From positions 5,138,001-5,202,000 of the forward strand of contig JAQJVL010000001.1 of assembly GCA_035578905.1 (NCBI GenBank): a stretch of 64,000 nucleotides of DNA, read 5' to 3'. How positions within the stretch are numbered: position 1 is the first letter of the stretch; each line of letters begins with the position of its first letter. The notes beneath the pieces were generated by a model. That model searched no databases, was not told the DNA's origin, and saw only the letters and a program-made list of their open reading frames with translations. The translations under genes and the position numbers were made by a program. Origin of the DNA: Stictocephala bisonia. Taxonomy: Eukaryota; Arthropoda; Insecta; Hemiptera; Membracidae. Positions 36,502-47,455 of this stretch are shown in pieces.

Positions 36502-36750
36502 TTTCACTTACAAATTCTTGTTCTTCGGGGTTCGACCGCGTCACTGAGCTATGTACAAACATAGCCAACGGTTCGGCATCTTACAATAAGCCATCCTCAG
36601 GTCGAGACGAACATTCGGACTGAGTCAGTGATACAGTGTTCGTCTTGCCCTGAGTATGTCTTACTGTAATGTGGTCGAAACGTCGACAATGTTTGTATAG
36701 CCAAGTGACGCGGTCGAACTCCGAAGAACAAGAATTTGTTAGTGATAGTG
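36502..36750. mobile_element. Two inverted Penelope-like terminal repeats, back to back
   Basis: 'aaattcttgttcttcgg' and 'gttcgaccgcgtcact' near 36512-36545 recur inverted near 36700-36740. Each arm contains the same order of parts as the PLE repeat at 14257: CTGAGGA on the minus strand (36594-36600) with a GGC...GCC hairpin and GAAC, and CTGAGTA (36650-36656) with TCGAAAC on the plus strand. A smaller hairpin, 'gacgaaca...tgttcgtc', lies between. No coding sequence separates the arms. Confidence 0.6.
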
Positions 36751-36819
36751 ACGACCGTGGAAGCCTATCCATGAAAAAAATATGTATAGTTTTTCTAAAT
36801 ATTATTAAATACTTAAGCG

Positions 36820-37035
36820 ACTATGTTGAGTTACCTTCTCTTGGGCGTGAGAAGATGCAATTAATAAATATATAAGTGGAGAATGGCAAGTGATAAGTCA
36901 TGTGATTTCGTAGTCGAAATTCAAACTATGAATCACATTGTGCCCCTTTGCGTTCTTTTCAGGGGATTAGCTGGTCTTCATTCAATTGGAGAAGCAGGTG
37001 TTGAATGGTTATACAACCTGGATTCAGAAATGTGA
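36820..37035 (+). mobile_element. LINE A, fragment 3: C-terminus
   Basis: Frames read 'RCN', two stops, 'IYKWRMASDKSCD', 'IQTMNHIVP', 'RGLAGLHSIGEAGVEWLYNL' and stop with TGA at 37033-37035. This is the best preserved LINE A terminus and shows that the family ends in a tryptophan-rich helix after the zinc-knuckle-like block. It lies about 70 bp right of the PLE repeats. Confidence 0.75.
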
Positions 37036-37398
37036 GAACAATAATGGTAATACATGTTTTGAGGGGAAAAATAAAAAAAACTTTATGAAAATAAATTCCA
37101 TAATGTAGCTAGTTTGGAATTTCTAAGTACATAACGCGTTAGCAAACCGTGCCATAAATTTTATTATAATTTGAAGATAAAGTGGATAAAAGGTACTGAT
37201 CTAAAATAAAACTTAAGCATAAATTTGTTGTGTAATCAATAATTAATTTTAATAAAAATGACATTAATTATAAAATAAAATAAAATTTACAGACGTAGAC
37301 TTGAAGCTTTTACAATTAACTTTGACTGGAAGAGTAGATTAATAATATATACAAACTTCCTTCCAATGAATGATGGAGTTATATACTTTTATATACTT
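37036..37398. other. Non-coding AT-rich DNA
   Basis: May include the eroded outer left end of the DD41D element; the expected terminus was not found. Confidence 0.35.
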
Positions 37399-37750
37399 AA
37401 TATATCTCTAAAGTTATTTAAGATAAAGCCATGAAAATTGTTATGAATGTTGATCTTCATTGTGTTCATGCACTATTTAAATTTAATATTTTTACAATAA
37501 TCCTTTACAAAATGGTGGCCATTTTAAATTTGTAAAGCCACCTTATTAAATATAAATAACCTTAAATTTTACTAAAAACCTGTAAGTTACAAAAACGCTT
37601 AAAATTTATCTGTACAAATAATTGTATACAAATTTTTAAGATTGAAGAACCATTAATTGAGAAATTATGATTTGTATCAAATAAAAATATGCTTGATATT
37701 AATAAAATTGTAAAATTTAGTAAAGTAACATTTATTTACTAAAAATTAGA
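37399..37750 (+). repeat. Left terminal inverted repeat of the DD41D element
   Basis: Matches the reverse complement of 43700-44045 with mostly point differences. The outer about 130 bp present on the right side are not found here. Confidence 0.85.
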
Positions 37751-37789
37751 TTAGTTCTAAATAGATTGTTACAGCTGATTTGGAAATTA

Positions 37790-37794
37790 AAAAT
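37790..37794. repeat. Copia target-site duplication, left
   Basis: AAAAT directly precedes the 5' LTR and is repeated directly after the 3' LTR at 42360-42364. A 5-bp duplication is the norm for copia integration. Confidence 0.9.
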
Positions 37795-38018
37795 TGTTAA
37801 GATATATGAAATATCATATCATTTATTAAATGTTACTCTATACACTTCAACTCAATTTAATTATTATTTTCCACCAGCTGATGTTTTTATTTAAATATAT
37901 TTTTTTAGGAGAATTGTTGTAACAAAGAAGTTGTAATTTTATTATGAGAATAAACAGTTATGTAAACTTTTGTTAATAACTTTTGTTTAGTGTTTTAATC
38001 CTGTCTTTTACTTTAACA
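37795..38018 (+). repeat. Copia 5' LTR
   Basis: Begins TGTTAAG and ends TTTAACA, giving the TG...CA ends of LTRs. Identical to 42136-42359 except for one C/A difference (within 'ttttc(c/a)accagctg'). An AATAAA-like 'aataaac' near 37951 may serve polyadenylation. Confidence 0.97.
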
Positions 38019-38034
38019 TGGTAGCAGAACAGTG
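38019..38034 (+). other. Copia primer binding site
   Basis: 'tggtagcagaacagtgg' starts one base after the 5' LTR. Its first ten bases are complementary to the 3' end of initiator tRNA-Met including CCA, the usual primer for arthropod copia elements. Confidence 0.8.
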
Positions 38035-38139
38035 GTTAAATGTTTTAATTAATGTTTAAAAAGAGTTTTTATTAAATCAGAAGTTAGGCCTAGATTGTTT
38101 AATTGGTAACTAAAGCCTGTTTATTAATAAACGTAAACA

Positions 38140-41091
38140 ATGGAGTTGACCAAAATACAAATAGGACTTTTTGATGGTAAAAACTGGTCCACTTGGAAAT
38201 ACAAAGTTTGCATATTACTAAGAAGCCTACCTGGAGCATACGAGGTGGTAGAAGGAAATCTACAGAAGCCGAGTGAGCCAAGTCCAGATGCAGACAAGGA
38301 AACCAAAGCTAAGTATGAGTCAGATTTAGCTAGTTATACAAAGGCTGACAGTAATGCACTTTTAGTTATTACCACGAATATGACAGAAGAAACACTTGAA
38401 AAAGTTATGAGATTCTCAAATGGTAGGGACATTTGGTTGGAATTACATAGGCTATACGATGGAGTTTCAGAAGATAAGGCCTACAACTTATGCTTAGAGT
38501 TCTTTAGCTATGAGAAAGATCCTAATGATGATATTTCTAGCCATATGTCTAAATTGAAAAACTTGTGGAATAGTTTAAAGTTGGAAGTTAGGAAAGATGC
38601 TAAGAGTAATGCTAACTTACCTGAACTGTTTCTGATCTGTAAGATTCTAGGCACTTTACCTGAGGAGTATTTCTCGTTTAAAAGTAGCTGGATGTTAATG
38701 GCGAATTCTGAGAGAACCATTGAAAGTCTTACAACTCAACTTTGTGCATATGAAAAGTCTTTAAACAGTAGAAATGTACAAAATAAAGGCGAGGTCTTGG
38801 CAGCTAAATCAAAATTGAATCAAGTAAGTAAAAATTCAGGGTTAGGTCAGAGGCCATCAGGCAAAAGTAAGAATGTCAAATCAGTTGTTTGTCACTATTG
38901 CAAACTTCCAGGACACAAGGTCAAACAATGCTTTAAGTGGAAGTCGGATGGTAGACCGGCAAAACCAAGTAATAATGTAAAGACTAATAACAAAGATTCA
39001 GGAACGAGTATGAATCTTATGTCAGTATCTCATGTAAATAGTCCAACTGATAATGATCAGGTAGATGATTTTTGGTATGTTGACAATGGAGCAACCAATC
39101 ATGTAACCAGTAGAGATGACTTGTTTCAGACTTTTGAACCCTTTTTGGTGAAACACTCAGTGACTACTGCAAACGGAGACGCTGTTTGTGCACAAGGGAA
39201 AGGTAGGATTGAGATGGAAGCTACAGTAAACGGGAGAAAGGGAAAGATAACTTTAAATGATGTTTGGTATGTTCCTAAAATTAAGAAAAACTTGTTTTCT
39301 GTACTAGCCACTCAAGATCTTCTTCCAAAGAGTGAGTTTGTTTCAACCGCAAAGACATGTGTCTTGAAAGTCAACGGAGAAGTGAAACTAATAGGATCAC
39401 GTACAAGGAAGAGAGGACTTTACAGGCTTGATGTGAAAAATGTACAACCTGATAATCTCATTCATGTTAACAGTCTTACTTCTGATGAAAACTTGTTACA
39501 GATTTATCATGAGCGGCTAGGACACCAAAATAAGCGACATGTGAAGACTTTGGTCAAACGAGAGCTTGGAGTTGATTTGAAATTGGACAGTGAGTTGTGT
39601 GAAGGCTGCATTTACGGTAAAAGCCATAGATTGAAGTTTGGTACACGAGATCGAGCAACTCAACCTGGAGAGTTGATTCATACAGACGTCTGCGGTCCAT
39701 TCATGTACTCAATGTCAGGATGTCGATATTTTGTGTTGTTCAAAGATGATTTTTCCAGATACCATGAAGTTTACTTTATGAAACAGAAATCTGAAGTTGC
39801 AGAGAAGTTGAAAGTGTTTTTAGCTGAGAGCCATACAGCGGGGAAAGTAATCAAGGAGATGTTAAGTGACAACGGAGGAGAGTTCGATAATAATTATGTG
39901 AGAAAAATTTTACAGGAATATGGGATCAAGCAAAGGTTAACCATGCCTTACACACCAGAGCAAAATGGGTGTAGTGAGCGTGACAACCGGACCATTATAG
40001 AGACTGCACGTGCCATGATGCATGCTCACGAGAATATTCCTCAAGGGTTATGGGCTGAAATGATAAATTCAGCTGCATACATTCCAAATAGAACAGGTCC
40101 ATCTAGTAAACCAGATAAATCCCCGTTTGAGCTTTGGACAGGTAGGAAACCCACCTTGAAACACCTGAGAATCTTAGGATGTACCTGCTACGCACATGTC
40201 CCAAAACCAAAACGAAGGAAGATGGACAAAAAGGCTGTGAAAGGTATACTTATAGGCTATGACAGCAATGATGGCTACAGGATATGGTGTAAAGAAAATA
40301 ATACTTTAGTCAGGTCCAGAGATGTTGTTTTTGAAGAGAAACCATTACACCAGGAAAAATTCATTTCTCTTGCACCAAAGCTTTCAGATACGAACAAACC
40401 TCAAGAAAATGAAGAAATCGTCGATGAGGGAGACTCTGAAACCGAAACCGACATGGAACCAGAAACTGAAAGACAAGAATCAAAGCACAACTTTAGAAAC
40501 CGTGAAGACATGAAAAAACCCAGAAGATTGGATGACTATGTAATGCTCGCAGAGTCGAGTTTAAATGATATTAAAGAACCGGAATATTTCAAAGAAGCCA
40601 TAAGCTGTGATTATCAAGAAGAATGGAAGAAGGCCATGGATGATGAAATAATATCACATAAGACAAATCAGACTTGGAAACTTGAAAATCTACCAACTGG
40701 CAAGAAATGTATTCTATGCAAATGGATTTATAAAGTCAAAACAAATCCAAATGGTTCGATTGATAGATTCAAAGCAAGACTTGTGATAAAAGGGTACTCA
40801 CAGAAGAAAGGAGAAGACTTCTTTGAGACGTTCAGTCCCGTTGCGAGGCTAGGAACAATAAGAGCGTTGTTAAGCGTTGCAGCGAATGAGAAAATAAAGT
40901 TGAGGCAGTTTGATGTGTCAACAGCTTTTCTTTATAGCCAACTAGAGGAAACAGTTTACATGAAGCAACCAGAAGGATATGACGATGGATCAGGAAGAGT
41001 ATGCCACTTAAACAAAAGCTTATATGGACTTAAGCAAGCTCCGCGTTGTTGGAACAAGAGGTTTGGCAGTTTTCTGTTAATCTCGGCCTAG
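38140..41091 (+). CDS. Copia gag-pol, first part (gag, protease, integrase, RT fingers and palm)
   Basis: 983 codons from the first ATG after the leader. Gag lies in the N-terminal part and ends with a CCHC zinc knuckle at residues 251-264. The protease has D-N-G-A at 315-318, where the more common copia signature is D-S-G-A. Integrase: H457, H462, C487, C490 zinc site and catalytic D516, D577, E613 (DD35E). The RT starts near residue 820 with 'ARLVIKGYSQ' and motif A 'LRQFDVSTAFL', then 'SLYGLKQAPR'. Shortly after this block the frame is lost: the ORF ends in a few foreign codons at 41091, and the rest of RT continues from 41046 in another frame. The protein made from this copy would lack the RT active site and RNase H. 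The predicted product works in virus-like particles that copy the RNA into DNA. Confidence 0.95.
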   Translation: MELTKIQIGLFDGKNWSTWKYKVCILLRSLPGAYEVVEGNLQKPSEPSPDADKETKAKYESDLASYTKADSNALLVITTNMTEETLEKVMRFSNGRDIWLELHRLYDGVSEDKAYNLCLEFFSYEKDPNDDISSHMSKLKNLWNSLKLEVRKDAKSNANLPELFLICKILGTLPEEYFSFKSSWMLMANSERTIESLTTQLCAYEKSLNSRNVQNKGEVLAAKSKLNQVSKNSGLGQRPSGKSKNVKSVVCHYCKLPGHKVKQCFKWKSDGRPAKPSNNVKTNNKDSGTSMNLMSVSHVNSPTDNDQVDDFWYVDNGATNHVTSRDDLFQTFEPFLVKHSVTTANGDAVCAQGKGRIEMEATVNGRKGKITLNDVWYVPKIKKNLFSVLATQDLLPKSEFVSTAKTCVLKVNGEVKLIGSRTRKRGLYRLDVKNVQPDNLIHVNSLTSDENLLQIYHERLGHQNKRHVKTLVKRELGVDLKLDSELCEGCIYGKSHRLKFGTRDRATQPGELIHTDVCGPFMYSMSGCRYFVLFKDDFSRYHEVYFMKQKSEVAEKLKVFLAESHTAGKVIKEMLSDNGGEFDNNYVRKILQEYGIKQRLTMPYTPEQNGCSERDNRTIIETARAMMHAHENIPQGLWAEMINSAAYIPNRTGPSSKPDKSPFELWTGRKPTLKHLRILGCTCYAHVPKPKRRKMDKKAVKGILIGYDSNDGYRIWCKENNTLVRSRDVVFEEKPLHQEKFISLAPKLSDTNKPQENEEIVDEGDSETETDMEPETERQESKHNFRNREDMKKPRRLDDYVMLAESSLNDIKEPEYFKEAISCDYQEEWKKAMDDEIISHKTNQTWKLENLPTGKKCILCKWIYKVKTNPNGSIDRFKARLVIKGYSQKKGEDFFETFSPVARLGTIRALLSVAANEKIKLRQFDVSTAFLYSQLEETVYMKQPEGYDDGSGRVCHLNKSLYGLKQAPRCWNKRFGSFLLISA

Positions 41092-42128
41092 TGAGGAGTG
41101 AAGCAGATCCTTGTTTGTTTATCAAAAAGGAAGGAGCTAAGAAACTTCTAGTCGCACTGTATGTGGACGATGGCCTTGTTACATCGACAGATTCTGAGAT
41201 GTTGGACAGCTTTATGGGATGCTTGAAAAGAGAATTCAAAATTTCAGAAAAAGAAGCAACTTACTTTTTAGGTTTTGAAATCAAGCAAAAGGAAGACGGT
41301 TCTATAACAGTTAGCCAAGAAGCGTACACAAAGAAACTACTCAAGAAATTTGGAATGGATGAATGCAAGCCAGCACCAACTCCTATCATAAAAGACGACA
41401 AAACAGAGAATGAGAAGTGTTCTGACACAGAAGACCAGAGGACATTTCCTTACAGAGAATGTGTTGGAGGTTTAATGTACCTTATGACAGGAACTCGACC
41501 AGACATCGCATATGCAGTAGGGAAAGCATCACGTTCACTGGAGAATCCTACGAATGAAGACTGGATAAAAGTCAAAAGAATCCTGAGATACTTAAAAGGC
41601 ACTGTAAATTATGCTTTAGAGTACAAGTTCAAACATGAATCAGGAATACTTGAATGTTACAGTGATGCAGATCACACAGGAGACAACTCAACAGGCCATT
41701 CAACTTCAGGGACTGTTATTATGTACAGTGGTGGTGCTATCAGCTGGTTCAGCATCAAACAAACTTCAGTCGCAATCTCAAGTACGGAAGCAGAGATTGT
41801 AGCAGCTAGCGAAGCATGTAGAGAAATTGTATGGTTAACAAGACTGCTGAATGAAATCACTACACTCAAGAAGAAGCCCATTTTGAATATAGACAACATT
41901 GCAGCCACACATTTAGCAGAAAATCCGGAAAACCACCGAAGAACGAAGCACATAAAGACAAGGCACTTCTTCATAAGAGAGTTGGTTTCTGAAGGCGAAG
42001 TCAGCGTGAAACATATTCCAACGGAGTTTCAGTTAGCGGATTGTTTTACAAAACCTTTACCCAAACCTAGACTTAAAATGCTGTGTGATGCTATTGGCCT
42101 AAGGTCTCAAGATAACATTTCAAAATGA
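41046..42128 (+). pseudogene. Copia pol, second part (RT active site and RNase H) in a shifted frame
   Basis: 360 codons from a chance ATG; true homology begins about 12 codons in ('NLGLVRSEADPC'). Y-V-D-D at residues 39-42 is the RT catalytic box. 'TRPDIAYAVG' follows, then RNase H with 'CYSDADHTGD', 'SSTEAE' and 'DN..A', ending in the copia-typical 'ADCFTKPLP'. The TGA is at 42126-42128, just before the polypurine tract. The frame is offset by a single lost base (or a +2 gain) from the upstream ORF near 41060-41085. No other defect was seen in the element, so this could be a real inactivating lesion or an assembly error. Confidence 0.93.
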
Positions 42129-42135
42129 GGGAAAG
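42122..42135 (+). other. Copia polypurine tract
   Basis: 'aaaatgagggaaag' directly before the 3' LTR, the expected primer for plus-strand DNA. It overlaps the pol stop codon. Confidence 0.8.
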
Positions 42136-42359
42136 TGTTAAGATATATGAAATATCATATCATTTATTAAATGTTACTCTATACACTTCAACTCAATTTA
42201 ATTATTATTTTCAACCAGCTGATGTTTTTATTTAAATATATTTTTTTAGGAGAATTGTTGTAACAAAGAAGTTGTAATTTTATTATGAGAATAAACAGTT
42301 ATGTAAACTTTTGTTAATAACTTTTGTTTAGTGTTTTAATCCTGTCTTTTACTTTAACA
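42136..42359 (+). repeat. Copia 3' LTR
   Basis: 224 bp, one mismatch to the 5' LTR; followed by the target duplication AAAAT at 42360-42364. Confidence 0.97.
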
Positions 42360-42554
42360 AAAATATATACAGTCTTTCATTATCAGCTGACTGTAATATT
42401 GACAGTTCGTTGTTGGAAAACACCCATTTTTATTGGTATTGATTAGAGTTCATTACTAAACAAAAACACTGAAGTAAAGGGGGTTTTCTCGAGATATTTG
42501 TTGTGGTTGCACTGGTATTGATTTTTTATCTTATTTAGTTTCTTCATGAACCAA

Positions 42555-43608
42555 AATGCATATTTATTGAAATGAAGAATTAGGAGACGTTCATTTGATT
42601 TATGGATTGGAAATTCACGCGAGGCAGTACGACTCTATGAAGAAAGGTGTTCTCATCGAAGAACTCTTCACCGAGAAACGTTTGTAACTGTTCATAGGTC
42701 CCTGAGGGAGCGAGGAACTTTTGCTAAAGTTGAGTTGTCTAGTTTCAGTGACAATTGTTAGAACTCAAGAAAGAATATTAAATGCCATTGAAGAAAACCC
42801 TAGTACGAGTGTCCGAAGGTTGTTACAGGTACAAGTAATGTCAAAAACCTCAAAAAATTTTGAAAGATCAACAGTTGTATCCATATCATATTCAACGAGT
42901 CCAAGGTTTCTGAAAGAGACTTCTAGGCTAAAACTAATCTGTGTCAATGGTTTTTAGGAAACATTTCTTTTATTCCACTATTTCTGTGAAGTATTTTTTT
43001 CACCGATGAGGCAAACCTTTTCAAGAAAAGGTATTTTCAATTACCATAACAATTACTTTTGAGCTGATTTCAATCCTCGTGCTACATCGCAATGCAGACA
43101 CCATGTACGTTTTTCTCTTAATGTGTGGAAAGGGATTGTTGGAGATAAATTGTTAGGACCTGTATTTTTGCCAAATAGACTGAACGGAGCATCATATTTA
43201 AACTTTTTACAAAACTCGTTACCTGAACTATTAGAAGACATACCTTTACATGAAAGTAGTTCAATGTGGTTTATGCAGGATGGTGCTCCCGCAAATTTTA
43301 GTGTCGATGTTAATCTACACTTAAGATGGGTTTTTAGAAACAAATGGATATCCCGTGGTGGTCCTGTAGCGTGGCATACCGGGTCTCCTGATTTAAACCC
43401 CCTGGACTGTTTTGTATGGGGTTACCTTAAATCTTTGGTATACCAAACACCTGTTGGAAGTATTGAAATGTTAAGGGAAAGAATAGTGGATGGCTGTAAT
43501 ACGATTAGACAGAAACCGGGTGTATTTAAAACGAATTAGAAGTTCTATGAGAAATCGACTAGAACGTTGCATAGACATGGATGGTAAATACTTTGAGCAT
43601 ATGTTATA
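42555..43608 (+). pseudogene. DD41D Tc1/mariner transposase, decayed
   Basis: The N-terminal helix-turn-helix region reads 'GNSREAVRLYEERCSHRRT' (42610-42668) and 'RSLRERGTFA'. First catalytic Asp: 'FTDEANLF' (Asp codon 43005-43007). Second: 'MQDGAPA' (43279-43281). Third: the last residue of 'SPDLNPLD' (43405-43407), which leaves 41 residues between the second and third, the DD41D spacing. The frame 43123-43539 (138 codons) is open; another frame then gives the C-terminus 'CIDMDGKYFEHML'. Several frameshifts and a TGA replacing Trp near 43064 inactivate it. The family moves DNA by cut and paste into TA sites. Confidence 0.87.
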
Positions 43609-43699
43609 GGATTACTAGTATTTTTTTCTTTTGTTCATTACTGTTGTTTTTGTGTTGTAATAAACGTCACTTCTAACCTACTCCTACTGTATTTAGTTT

Positions 43700-44176
43700 T
43701 TCGTAAATAACTGTTACTTTACAATTGTATTAATATCAAGCATATTTTTATTTGATAAACATTGTTATTTCTCAGATAATAGTTGTTCAATATTAAACAT
43801 TTTTATACAATTATTTGTAGAAATAAATTTTTAAACCTTTTGTAACTTACAGATTTTTAGTAAAATTTAAGGTTATTAAGATATTTGTCTTTAAAAATTT
43901 TAAATGGCCTCCATTTTGAAAAGGATTATTGTACGAAAATTAAATTCGGATAGTACATGAACACTGGAAAGATCAACACTCATACCGATTTTCATGGTTT
44001 GAGTGTTGGTAACGTAAATATTAAATAACTTTAGAGATATTACGATTGTAGTAAAAAACACATAGACAGATAGACAGATAATGGAGTGAGATAGACGATT
44101 TGTACACATGAAAATTTTCGTTTGTTTTAACCCAATGGCCTTCAGAAGTTTGGCTGGTTACTTACGGGACACCCTG
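43700..44176 (-). repeat. Right terminal inverted repeat of the DD41D element
   Basis: Inner part pairs with 37399-37750. The outer part contains 'acacatagacagatagacag' and 'ggcctccatttt', both also present in the arms of the 50220-51112 foldback, and ends 'cttacgggacaccctg' followed by TA. Confidence 0.9.
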
Positions 44177-45399
44177 TATTACATAACATGATTTTACCTT
44201 TCTAATTCCATCACGTAATGGGTATGATAACATCTTTTTCGAATTTTGTTCTTAGAGAAAAACACTTTTTAAAATTTATTATTAAAACACTTTTGGAGAC
44301 CTGAATGATAACAGAAAGCTTAGTGTCTCGGTTTAGTCATTACCAATATGTTATACGACCTAAGTCTTTTAGAAACAAAATATATTTTTCGTATGTTAGA
44401 AAGGACAAACAATCCTCCCGTGATATATGGCTCTTGGCCAGACATGGGTTAAGTGACTTACAGACTGTGAAAATACGTATAAAGCAATGTGTTGAAAAGC
44501 CGACGTTGTTTTGGCATCGCCTCAAGAGCTATTTGGTCAAAGGGTCGATTTACGACTTGGAAGGGTTCTTAGTTGAACACACTCCGAAGGTGTGAGCGTA
44601 GCTCCACTCGTTCATAACATTTACATAGAGGAGCTTTGAGTTTGTAAGTTTAATTGTTCTTAAATTCTATACAATTTTCGTGATTGGTCCTGTTAAGTTT
44701 TACTTTCAACAGACATTTAAAAAAAAATGTACTTTTGGTAATTTAAAAATATTTCTGTGCATAGTATATCTGTTTTAGGTTGATGAAATATCACGTGGAA
44801 CACGAATTGTTAAACCACCTCACGCCTCTAACTTTACACTTAGTACTCAGCAAATGTGTTAGATAAAATTACATGTCAAGACAGAATGGATGTTAAGAAG
44901 GTTGTTGACGCATAACAAAAGCTCTGGTCTCCGCATGTATGTAGTCTTCATTAGCTGATATAAATAAAATACCTGAATTATCCAATCTAGTAAAAGAAAA
45001 AAAAAAGTTTTCTTTTACTATATTTTCATACGAGAAGAGTCTCCTGACCAATCTTATTGTGGAAAAAATGAGACCATCAGAGGCCGTCCCACCATCGTCG
45101 TCTTACGTTCAGTGACAAGTGACCTACTCAGTGGTTGTTACCAACCAAAACACATCTGAAATCCACCAGATATCTTTTGTTTCATAACTATTGTTTCGTA
45201 CCTCAAGCGCAAACAAACAATAGTTTTGCAGGCAGGCATACTCGAGCGACCAGAAAAAATTAGCACAGACAAAGACAAAGCCAAATTCAATATAAAAATC
45301 TTACATCTAAAACTAAAAAAATAAGAGCCCTAAATCAAATGCCCATGTATGGACATATGTAAACTATCGCTCGTGTGTGAAGAACTGGCGCCCGAAGTA
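44177..45399. other. Mostly non-coding, with one possible LINE C-terminal fragment
   Basis: The ORF 44305-44595 (+, 96 codons) ends 'FWHRLKSYLVKGSIYDLEGF', which loosely resembles the C-terminal 'LK..L....FYS.EEF' signature of the jockey-type LINEs in this window; the rest has no recognisable motif. I rate it a possible LINE remnant. 44600-45400 has no clear feature and may contain the 5' region of LINE C. Confidence 0.35.
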
Positions 45400-47185
45400 A
45401 TGGTCGTAACTAAAAATAGCTTTAAGAACTTCAACATTTCCTACTGAAAAATAAATGTTTATGCGCTGCCTAATTATTTCTGTAGAACCTCTTTCGATGA
45501 AGGTGTTATAGCCTTTGCCTTTCATAAAAATCTTTCTTACGAGTGTTTTGAGTTAAAAGACTCAATGATGAAAGATTTGGAAGCTACGGGCGTAAAATTA
45601 CTTACTGATTGAAGAACAATTTTTATTATTGGCATTTACAGGTCTCCCAGTGGTAACATCAAAGTGTTTTTATCTCAGTTTGAGGGACTTTTGAAGCACT
45701 TAACGACAGATACATTGCTTTAGTTGATTTCAATATCAACGTTCTTGATATAAAAGCTCCCTCAACAAAGTGGTTTTCCAAATGTTTAACATCTTTCGAT
45801 TTACCTACTAAAGCTTGATCGACTTTCCTACTAAAGCTACGTCCGTCTTTTGGACTGCCATCAACAACATAGTGAATAATATACCAGAGGTAGAAGTATG
45901 TGTTATAAATACAGCAATTGGAGATCATTGCGCTCAGCAGGCATCAGTACCGGGACTGGCTCCCAAACAAGCTAGCCCCAGTTTTTATAAGACTAGAGTG
46001 TCAAAACCACGAAACACCAGCATTATGTCTTTCTTAGGAAAGTTTGTCTTTTCAATTTCACTCATTGTATAATTCTTCTATACCCTTCTGTCTATTTGTA
46101 CAATGACAGACTATTAATGGAAAGGACACATCTCCTGTCTATTAAAAGAAACAAAAAACTAGTCCAAACAAACACATCGTTCTTGGGTTACAAAAATAAT
46201 CTTGGTTTTCCGTCAGAGATATCAAGCACCACGGTTGATCCTGAATTTAATAAATACTGACAAAAATACAACATAATATATAAGTGCCTTTTTAAAACAT
46301 ACGATATTTGGATATGACTCGTCAATTCACACAAATTTTCCAAAAATGCATGCAATTCAATAAATTAATTTAAAAATCAACGAAAAGTGAAAAATCCGAC
46401 TCGATATTGATGGGGAGGTAATTTTCTAACCCTTTACTGTGGCTGACGTTATCAAAATTTTTTTCTCTGACCTTCTAGCCCCTTTGAGTCAAAGTAATAG
46501 CTCAAACCTTCGATCATCTGACTGTCCATGGCCCTTCCACCTTGATGATTTCAGCCCCAGTATCACTAAAGAGCTCACCCAAGTACGTAATACAAAATTT
46601 AAGTCATAAATAATTCAATAATGTACACTACATGCCTATATGGGTTTTAAAACAGTGCGTCAAGCACTAGTTGTATCCATTCTCACATTCAATAAATATT
46701 TCTGTTCAATCTGGACAATTTAAATCATCACTGAATATAGCCAAAATAATGCAAATTTTCAAAAGTGGGACCCAAACTCAATCAGTAACTACAAACCAAT
46801 TTCCATATTACCAGTAATGAGTAAAGTTTTTGAAAAAGTGTTTTTAATGCGGCTGGTGTCTTTTTATTATAAACACTATCTTTTCTCTAACGACCAATTT
46901 GGTTTTAGAGAAAACTTTTAGCACTCAGACATAGTAATACAGGTTTGGAGTGTCGTAGGCATACTCGTAGTCTATTTCTCGATCTCTCCAAACCTCTCGA
47001 ATGCATCAACCATCAAATCCTTTTTAATAATATGTTTTATCTATATCATTTTTCATCTAGAGTAATACACTGTTCGAAGAGTGCCGTTATCGTGGCTCAA
47101 ACTTTATTCGTATAATAGATCCCAAGCAATAAATATAGCTAATTAAGTCTATAAAGAACAAACAAATTAGGGTCTGGGGATCAGG

Positions 47186-47284
47186 GGGTACCCATCGTAA
47201 CTTGAAAAATTACCAACAGTTATATTAGCAGAACTCACGAGCACCTTCCCTCGCAAGTAGGTGAGTCATTAATCTTCTCATGGA
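47186..47284 (+). repeat. 100-bp direct repeat, copy 1 (inside LINE C)
   Basis: Nearly identical to 48090-48199 ('cgtaacttgaaaaattacca' to 'atggatgataaaagcaac'), apart from a small deletion in this copy. It ends exactly where the minisatellite starts. Confidence 0.92.
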
Positions 47285-47455
47285 TGATAAAAGCAACCAC
47301 TTTACGTGTAGAGGTGGGCGAGTGGGTCAGTACCACTGTACGTGTAGGTGTGGGTGGGAGGGTTAGTACCACTTTACGTGTGGGGGCGGGCGGGTGGGTC
47401 AGTACCACTGTACGTGTAGGGGTGGGTAGGTAAACGCAACAACATACGTGAAGTC
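47285..47455 (+). repeat. 36-bp-family minisatellite, block 5
   Basis: Four to five units with 'accactgtacgtgtaggggt' and 'gggcgggtgggtcagt'. Inserted within LINE C, directly after the 100-bp repeat copy 1. Confidence 0.9.

Larger units (their letters stand above)
37795..42359 (+). mobile_element. Near-intact copia (Ty1) LTR retrotransposon
   Basis: 4565 bp, with 224-bp LTRs, a primer binding site, a polypurine tract, 5-bp target duplications and one gag-pol reading frame broken once. The LTRs differ at a single position, so insertion is recent. It lies inside the older DD41D element. Domain order gag, protease, integrase, RT, RNase H is that of the copia superfamily. Confidence 0.97.
37399..44176 (+). 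mobile_element. DD41D-type Tc1/mariner element, split by a copia insertion
   Basis: The left arm 37399-37750 matches the reverse complement of 43700-44045, including 'aaaatggtggccattttaaa', so the element has long terminal inverted repeats. The right end 'cttacgggacaccctg' stops at 44176 before TA. The left terminus is missing; recognisable matching starts at 37399. Removing the copia element and one AAAAT copy leaves about 2.2 kb encoding a decayed transposase at 42555-43608. The foldback element at 50220-51112 has the same ends. Confidence 0.85.
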
